Of a stretch of 35,982 nucleotides of DNA, positions 31,923 to 35,982 are shown piece by piece. Position 1 is the stretch's first letter; every line of letters begins with the position of its first letter. The stretch is from Algoriphagus sp. (lineage in GTDB: Bacteria > Bacteroidota > Bacteroidia > Cytophagales > Cyclobacteriaceae), in NCBI GenBank assembly GCA_030729785.1, contig JANQWS010000021.1, positions 1-35,982 of the forward strand. The letters run 5' to 3'. Both the position numbers and the translations under genes were made by a program. Under the pieces are notes generated by a model. That model made no database searches, was not told where the DNA came from, and saw nothing but the letters and a program-made list of their open reading frames with translations.

Positions 31923-33092
31923 TTATTGTTTATTGGATACCCACACCAGTGCTTCTTCTACTCCTCTAAGTTCAGCAAGACCCTTTAGCCTACCAATGGC
32001 TGTATAGCCAGGATTTGCTGTTTTCTTGGCTAAGTCATCCAAAATTTGGTGTCCATGGTCTGGGCGCATAGGAATTCGTTTTTTTCGTTTTTCCTGCCAA
32101 TTCAAAACTTCCTGAATGACAGCGACCATATCTACATTGCCGTCTAGGTGGTTGTCTTCGTAAAAATTTCCATCTTCCGTTCTTCTCGTGCTTCGTAGGT
32201 GAAGAAAATGAATTCGCTCCCCAAATTCGCGGACCATTGCTGGTAGATCGTTGTCGGCTCGTACCCCATAGCTACCCGTGCAAAAGGTAAGCCCATTGTG
32301 AAGACTCGGAGTTTGAGTTAGAATTCGACGTGCATCTGCCGCCGTGCTAACAACTCTAGGCAATCCATACAAGGAAAAAGGAGGATCGTCTGGATGAATG
32401 CATAAAAAGCAACCCACTTCTTCTGCTACCGGGGTGATAGCATCCAAAAATAAGCGCAGGTGCTCTGCAAGACGGGCTGCATCAATTCCAGAATAAGTTT
32501 TCAGCATTTCTCGAAATTCCTCCAAAGTATAGCCAATTTCTGAGCCTGGAAGCCCTTTAAGGATGTTATCCAAAATCAATTTTTTGGAGTCTTCAGACAA
32601 GTTTTCGTAGTACTCTTTGGTGTCAGCTATTTCTTTTGGAGTGTATTCTGAGTAAGCCTCTGTACGCTGTAAGATAAAAAGATCAAAAGCAATGACTGCC
32701 TTTTTCTCATACAATAAGGCTTTGGCGCCGTTTGGGAGCTGGTATTCTAGGTTGGTACGCGTCCAGTCCAAAATCGGCATAAAGTTGTAGCAAACGGTAT
32801 ACACCCCCTCAGCAGCCAGGTTACGAAGGGTTTGTTTGTAATTTTCAATCAATTGAAGATAGTTTCCTGTTCTGGTTTTTATTTGCTCGTGGACAGGAAC
32901 AGATTCGACTACAGACCAAGTTAGGCCCCCCTTTTCAATTGTTTTTTTTCGAGCACTTATTTCCTCTCTAGTCCAAATCTCTCCATTGGGGATATGGTGT
33001 AATGCGTTGACGATACCGGTTGCTCCAGCCTGTAGGATGTCTTGCAGACTCACTGGATCCTTAGGACCGTACCAGCGCATGGTTTGTTCCAT
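31923..33092 (-). CDS. uxuA: mannonate dehydratase
   Basis: Dehydrates D-mannonate to 2-keto-3-deoxygluconate, the third step of glucuronate breakdown. The N-terminus [18 protein letters not shown] closely matches known UxuA, so I choose the ATG at 33092 over the one four codons earlier at 33104. [41 protein letters not shown] and [12 protein letters not shown] supply the metal and active-site residues. Its 390 residues are normal. It is the third gene after uxaC and the SDR oxidoreductase on the same strand. Confidence 0.96.
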   Translation of the reverse strand: MEQTMRWYGPKDPVSLQDILQAGATGIVNALHHIPNGEIWTREEISARKKTIEKGGLTWSVVESVPVHEQIKTRTGNYLQLIENYKQTLRNLAAEGVYTVCYNFMPILDWTRTNLEYQLPNGAKALLYEKKAVIAFDLFILQRTEAYSEYTPKEIADTKEYYENLSEDSKKLILDNILKGLPGSEIGYTLEEFREMLKTYSGIDAARLAEHLRLFLDAITPVAEEVGCFLCIHPDDPPFSLYGLPRVVSTAADARRILTQTPSLHNGLTFCTGSYGVRADNDLPAMVREFGERIHFLHLRSTRRTEDGNFYEDNHLDGNVDMVAVIQEVLNWQEKRKKRIPMRPDHGHQILDDLAKKTANPGYTAIGRLKGLAELRGVEEALVWVSNKQ

Positions 33093-33153
33093 TTTATAGG
33101 TCATACCTTGTATTTTTTAGGATTTAACTAATGTAAGAAGTTAATTCAAGAGG

Positions 33154-33975
33154 TTATACACCAGAATATGCGCTAAAACCTCCATCCACCGCCACTACAG
33201 TGCCTGTAACAAAGGCTGAAGCGTCACTACACAACCAATGTAAGGTGCCTAAAATGTCTTCTGGCTGTCCAAACCGGCTCATTGGTGTATGGCTTATAAT
33301 TTGATTTCCACGCTGTGTTAGCGTTCCATCTACTTCAGTGAGAAGTGTCCTGTTTTGTTCGGTCAGGAAAAATCCTGGAGCCAAAGCATTTACTCTGTAA
33401 TTGGGGCCGTGTTTGGTGGCAAGCTCTACTGCTAGCCATTTGGTCAAGTTGTCAATAGCAGCTTTTGCAGAAGCATACCCCATTACCCGGGTCATGGGGC
33501 GAGTGGCTGCCATAGAACTGATATTTAAAATAGTTCCTTTCTCTGATTTTAGTAGCAAAGGAAGAAACGCTTTTACTGGTAGTACGGTACCTAAGTAATT
33601 TAAATCCATTACTTGCTTGAGGGCATTGGTGTCTAATTCTAATAAATTTTGGTCAGGTCGAATCACTGCTCCTGGTAGGTTGCCACCAGCCGCATTGATC
33701 AATACGTCAATAGAACCATGCTGGGAAAGAATGGATGAAGCAACTTTTTGTAGGTCTTCCTCCTGGGTGACATCCCCGTAAAACGAATAAGCTATGCCTC
33801 CTAGTTTAAGGATTTGATCGCGTAAATCATCCACTTTTTGGGCAGTTCTACCTAGAATTAATACTTCTGCACCTTCTTGTGCCAAATAAATGGCCATCGC
33901 TTTTCCCAAAACGCCTGTTGCTCCAGAAAACACTATTTTTTTTCCAGCGAGAGAAAAAAAGGAAGACTCTTTCAT
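33154..33975 (-). CDS. SDR oxidoreductase, probable D-mannonate oxidoreductase
   Basis: A 273-residue short-chain dehydrogenase. The cofactor loop is SGATGVLGKAMA, NAAGGNLPGA is the NAG-type motif, and the catalytic Tyr/Lys are in GYASAKAAIDN. It lies between glucuronate isomerase and mannonate dehydratase, exactly where fructuronate reduction is needed, so the likely reaction is D-fructuronate to D-mannonate. The enteric enzyme UxuB belongs to a different, longer dehydrogenase family, so this would be a replacement by an unrelated fold. Function is from context; the family call is certain. Confidence 0.9.
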   Translation of the reverse strand: MKESSFFSLAGKKIVFSGATGVLGKAMAIYLAQEGAEVLILGRTAQKVDDLRDQILKLGGIAYSFYGDVTQEEDLQKVASSILSQHGSIDVLINAAGGNLPGAVIRPDQNLLELDTNALKQVMDLNYLGTVLPVKAFLPLLLKSEKGTILNISSMAATRPMTRVMGYASAKAAIDNLTKWLAVELATKHGPNYRVNALAPGFFLTEQNRTLLTEVDGTLTQRGNQIISHTPMSRFGQPEDILGTLHWLCSDASAFVTGTVVAVDGGFSAYSGV

Positions 33976-33993
33976 AAGAATACCTGTGGGTAG

Positions 33994-35439
33994 TTAGAGG
34001 TGTTGAAAATTGCTAGGACTGAAGTTGAAGTAGGACTTTGCATTGTAATAGCAGATGTCTTGAATAATTTTTCCAAGCCATTGCTCATCCCATGGCAATT
34101 CACCGTTTTCAACATCTTGACCAAATAAATTACACAATATCCGTCTGAAATATTCGTGTCTTGGAAAGGAAAGAAAACTTCTTGAATCGGTAAGCATTCC
34201 AATAAAGCAACTGATCAATCCCATGTTTGAAAGCGTGTTTAGCTGCTTTTCCATTCCATCTTTTTGGTCGAGGTACCACCAGCCAGAACCAAACTGAATT
34301 TTTCCTTTGCTAGATCCATCATTGAAATTTCCAATCATGCTTGCAAATACTTCGTTGTCTCTCGGGTTAAGATTGTAAATGACTGTTTTGGAAAGCTGGT
34401 CTGATTTATCCAGTTCATTGAAAAATGCAGCCATGGAAGTGGCCTGGTTAAAATCTCCAATAGAATCAAATCCTGTATCGGGTCCCAATACTCTTTCCAT
34501 TCTTTCGTTTGTATTTCTAAGTGCTCCTAAGTGAAATTGCTGCACCCATCCTTTGGCATGGTAGAATTTACAAAGGGCTGTAAGGGCATGGAATTTAAAT
34601 GAAATGATCTCCTGATCCGTGGGTTCAGTTCCTTCAAGAACTTTTTTAAGAATCTGATCAGGAGAAAGGGAGGTGATTTTGGAAAAATACATATTTTCCA
34701 ACCCATGATCAGATAAGCGGCAGCCTCTGCTATGAAAAAAGTTGACTCTATTTTCAAGTGCTTCCAAAAGCGTGTCAAAGGAAGTAATCTCTACCCCTGC
34801 AGCTTGACCAAGTCGTTGGAGGTAGGCTTTGTATGTACTTACATTTTCGATTGCAAAAGATTTGTCGGGTCTAAATGCAGGGTACATTTTTACCGATTGA
34901 TTTTGATTAAAATAAGCCTCATGATGTTCCAGCGTATCTGCAGGATCATCTGTTGTACAAACTATCGCTACCTTCATTTGCTCAAGCAATCCGCGAGCCC
35001 GAAATTTTTCTTCTTGGAGTTGCTCGGAGGTAGCCTGATAGACTTTTTCTGCTTGGCTAGGGTGGAGTAACTCTTCAATCCCAAAATATCTACTCAATTC
35101 CATTTGGCTCCAGTGGTAGAGCGGGTTGCGCAGCGTGTAAGGTAGGGTATAGGCCCATTTTTCAAATTTCTGGTAATCGGTAGCATCCCCAGTAATATAT
35201 TTCTCTTCAATTCCGAGGGTGCGCATGGCTCGCCATTTGTAATGGTCTCCAGCAAGCCAAATTTTACTGATATTTTCAAATTTACGATTGGAGGAGATTT
35301 CAGCAGGAGAAAGGTGGTTGTGGTAGTCGATTATAGGCAAATCCTTCGCAAACCCATGGTAAAGATTTTTAGCAAATTCATTTTTTAATAGAAAATCTTC
35401 CGAAAGAAAGGTAGGGATTGATTTTTGGCTAGGCATCAA
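33994..35439 (-). CDS. uxaC: glucuronate isomerase
   Basis: Converts D-glucuronate to D-fructuronate (or galacturonate to tagaturonate), the entry step of hexuronate use in the cytoplasm. The amidohydrolase-type metal motif is DYHNHLSP, followed by VCTTDDPADTLEHH, FRPDK and LGALRNTNERM, all characteristic. At 481 residues it is slightly longer than E. coli UxaC (470). It is the first gene of the operon and diverges from a LacI-family regulator. Confidence 0.97.
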   Translation of the reverse strand: MMPSQKSIPTFLSEDFLLKNEFAKNLYHGFAKDLPIIDYHNHLSPAEISSNRKFENISKIWLAGDHYKWRAMRTLGIEEKYITGDATDYQKFEKWAYTLPYTLRNPLYHWSQMELSRYFGIEELLHPSQAEKVYQATSEQLQEEKFRARGLLEQMKVAIVCTTDDPADTLEHHEAYFNQNQSVKMYPAFRPDKSFAIENVSTYKAYLQRLGQAAGVEITSFDTLLEALENRVNFFHSRGCRLSDHGLENMYFSKITSLSPDQILKKVLEGTEPTDQEIISFKFHALTALCKFYHAKGWVQQFHLGALRNTNERMERVLGPDTGFDSIGDFNQATSMAAFFNELDKSDQLSKTVIYNLNPRDNEVFASMIGNFNDGSSKGKIQFGSGWWYLDQKDGMEKQLNTLSNMGLISCFIGMLTDSRSFLSFPRHEYFRRILCNLFGQDVENGELPWDEQWLGKIIQDICYYNAKSYFNFSPSNFQHL

Positions 35440-35522
35440 GCAGTCTTGTTTGATTATTTTGTGTTCAGTTCAAATGAATTTAAATTTATTCTTAAAAAAT
35501 TGGTTATTCTTGAATAAATACG

Positions 35523-35533
35523 GAAACGATTTC
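35523..35533. promoter_or_regulatory. candidate LacI-family operator between uxaC and the regulator gene
   Basis: GAAACGATTTC: arms GAAA / TTTC around CGA, resembling the CG-centred half-site pattern of LacI-family operators although one base shorter than usual. It lies in the 187-bp divergent interval that must hold both promoters. Confidence 0.4.
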
Positions 35534-35626
35534 ATTTTGTATATAATCGGAAATAATTAAGTATTTTCAATGATTCAACTTAAGTTGTGTGCGTAGAACC
35601 TTCTAAATAATTGTGCTTTTTGTACT

Positions 35627-35982
35627 ATGGGAGTAAATTTAAAAGAGTTGGCCGCTGAATTGAAACTATCGCCTTCGACAGTTTCTCGTGCATTGAATGA
35701 TAGCTATGAAATAAGCGAAGCCACAAAGCAAAAAGTTGTTTTGCTTGCAAAAGAGCTAGATTACCAGCCCAATCCATTTGCTAGAAGCTTGCGAGAGAAT
35801 AAAAGTAAAACCATTGCGGTGGTTATCCCTGAGCGGATCAATAATTATTTTGCCAAAGTAGTAGATGGGATTGAAGAAATCACTCAAGCACATGGATACC
35901 ACCTATTGGTCTATTGCACCCAAGAAGATGTGGAGCGAGAGAAGAAAATTGTGAATTTGTTGATGAATGGAAGAGCTGATGC
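35627..35982 (+). CDS. LacI-family transcriptional regulator (5' part, cut by the window end)
   Basis: The N-terminal 118 codons of a LacI/GalR regulator, running off the window. The helix-turn-helix is LKELAAELKLSPSTVSRALN (about residues 4-23), followed by the hinge helix DYQPNPFARSLRENKSKTIAV and the start of the sugar-binding domain with IPERINNYFAKVVDGIEE. It is divergent from uxaC, so it most likely controls the hexuronate operon in response to a pathway sugar acid; this is inference from position. The reading frame is intact up to the end. Confidence 0.93.
   Translation, partial: MGVNLKELAAELKLSPSTVSRALNDSYEISEATKQKVVLLAKELDYQPNPFARSLRENKSKTIAVVIPERINNYFAKVVDGIEEITQAHGYHLLVYCTQEDVEREKKIVNLLMNGRAD

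Noticed and set aside
1..35982. CRISPR arrays, prophage, integrase or classical IS genes
   Set aside because: No regularly spaced repeats and no transposase, integrase or phage structural proteins were found on either strand.

Overview
The window looks like chromosomal DNA of a Bacteroidota member of the Cytophagales (Algoriphagus / Cyclobacteriaceae-like). This rests on protein flavour (fused alpha/beta 2-oxo-acid dehydrogenase E1, split transketolase, SDR-type mannonate oxidoreductase, short arginine decarboxylase), on several promoters of the Bacteroidota type (TTTG, about 19-20 bp, TAnnTTTG) and on the scarcity of Shine-Dalgarno sequences. No rRNA, tRNA, CRISPR array, prophage or transposase gene is visible. 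The lineage is inference.

Layout. 1-9.1 kb, all minus strand: split transketolase and a peroxiredoxin, then a cell-envelope group (M23 endopeptidase, FAA-hydrolase family enzyme, secreted SGNH hydrolase, S66 LD-carboxypeptidase, S13 DacB, DUF423 membrane protein, YggS). 9.2-11.2 kb, plus strand: LysE exporter, a membrane protein of unknown function and a YjdM/PhnA zinc-ribbon protein. 11.2-15.2 kb: alanine dehydrogenase diverging from the E1 fusion, both with good promoters; the E1 promoter carries a perfect inverted repeat. 15.5-18.6 kb: lipoprotein, lone LuxE-type acyl-protein synthetase, a 39-residue lipoprotein and a receiver-AAA+ regulator that lacks a DNA-binding domain. 18.6-19.4 kb: the RNase P RNA gene (minus), a repeat copy and a candidate small RNA ending in a very strong terminator. 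19.4-25.7 kb: DUF3109 protein, SGNH hydrolase, SUI1/YciH factor, MenA, glutathione peroxidase, ArgS and arginase. 26-29.4 kb: arginine decarboxylase diverging from arginase, TerC-type transporter and UDP-glucuronate decarboxylase-like epimerase. 29.5-35.98 kb: acyl-CoA dehydrogenase, sugar O-acetyltransferase and a hexuronate catabolic operon (uxaC, SDR oxidoreductase, uxuA) diverging from a LacI-family regulator cut by the window end.

The main unexplained structure is a short dispersed intergenic repeat. Two full copies (about 135 and 155 bp) have imperfect 12-bp terminal inverted repeats, an internal copy of the same 12-bp motif and a nearly invariant core; a third, truncated copy lies in inverse orientation just upstream of rnpB. 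It resembles a MITE or REP-like element. Next in interest are the candidate small RNA beside rnpB, the palindrome on the E1 promoter, the regulator with a GSFTSA loop and no HTH, and the 39-aa lipoprotein.

Gene functions are called from motifs and remembered family features; no database search was possible.
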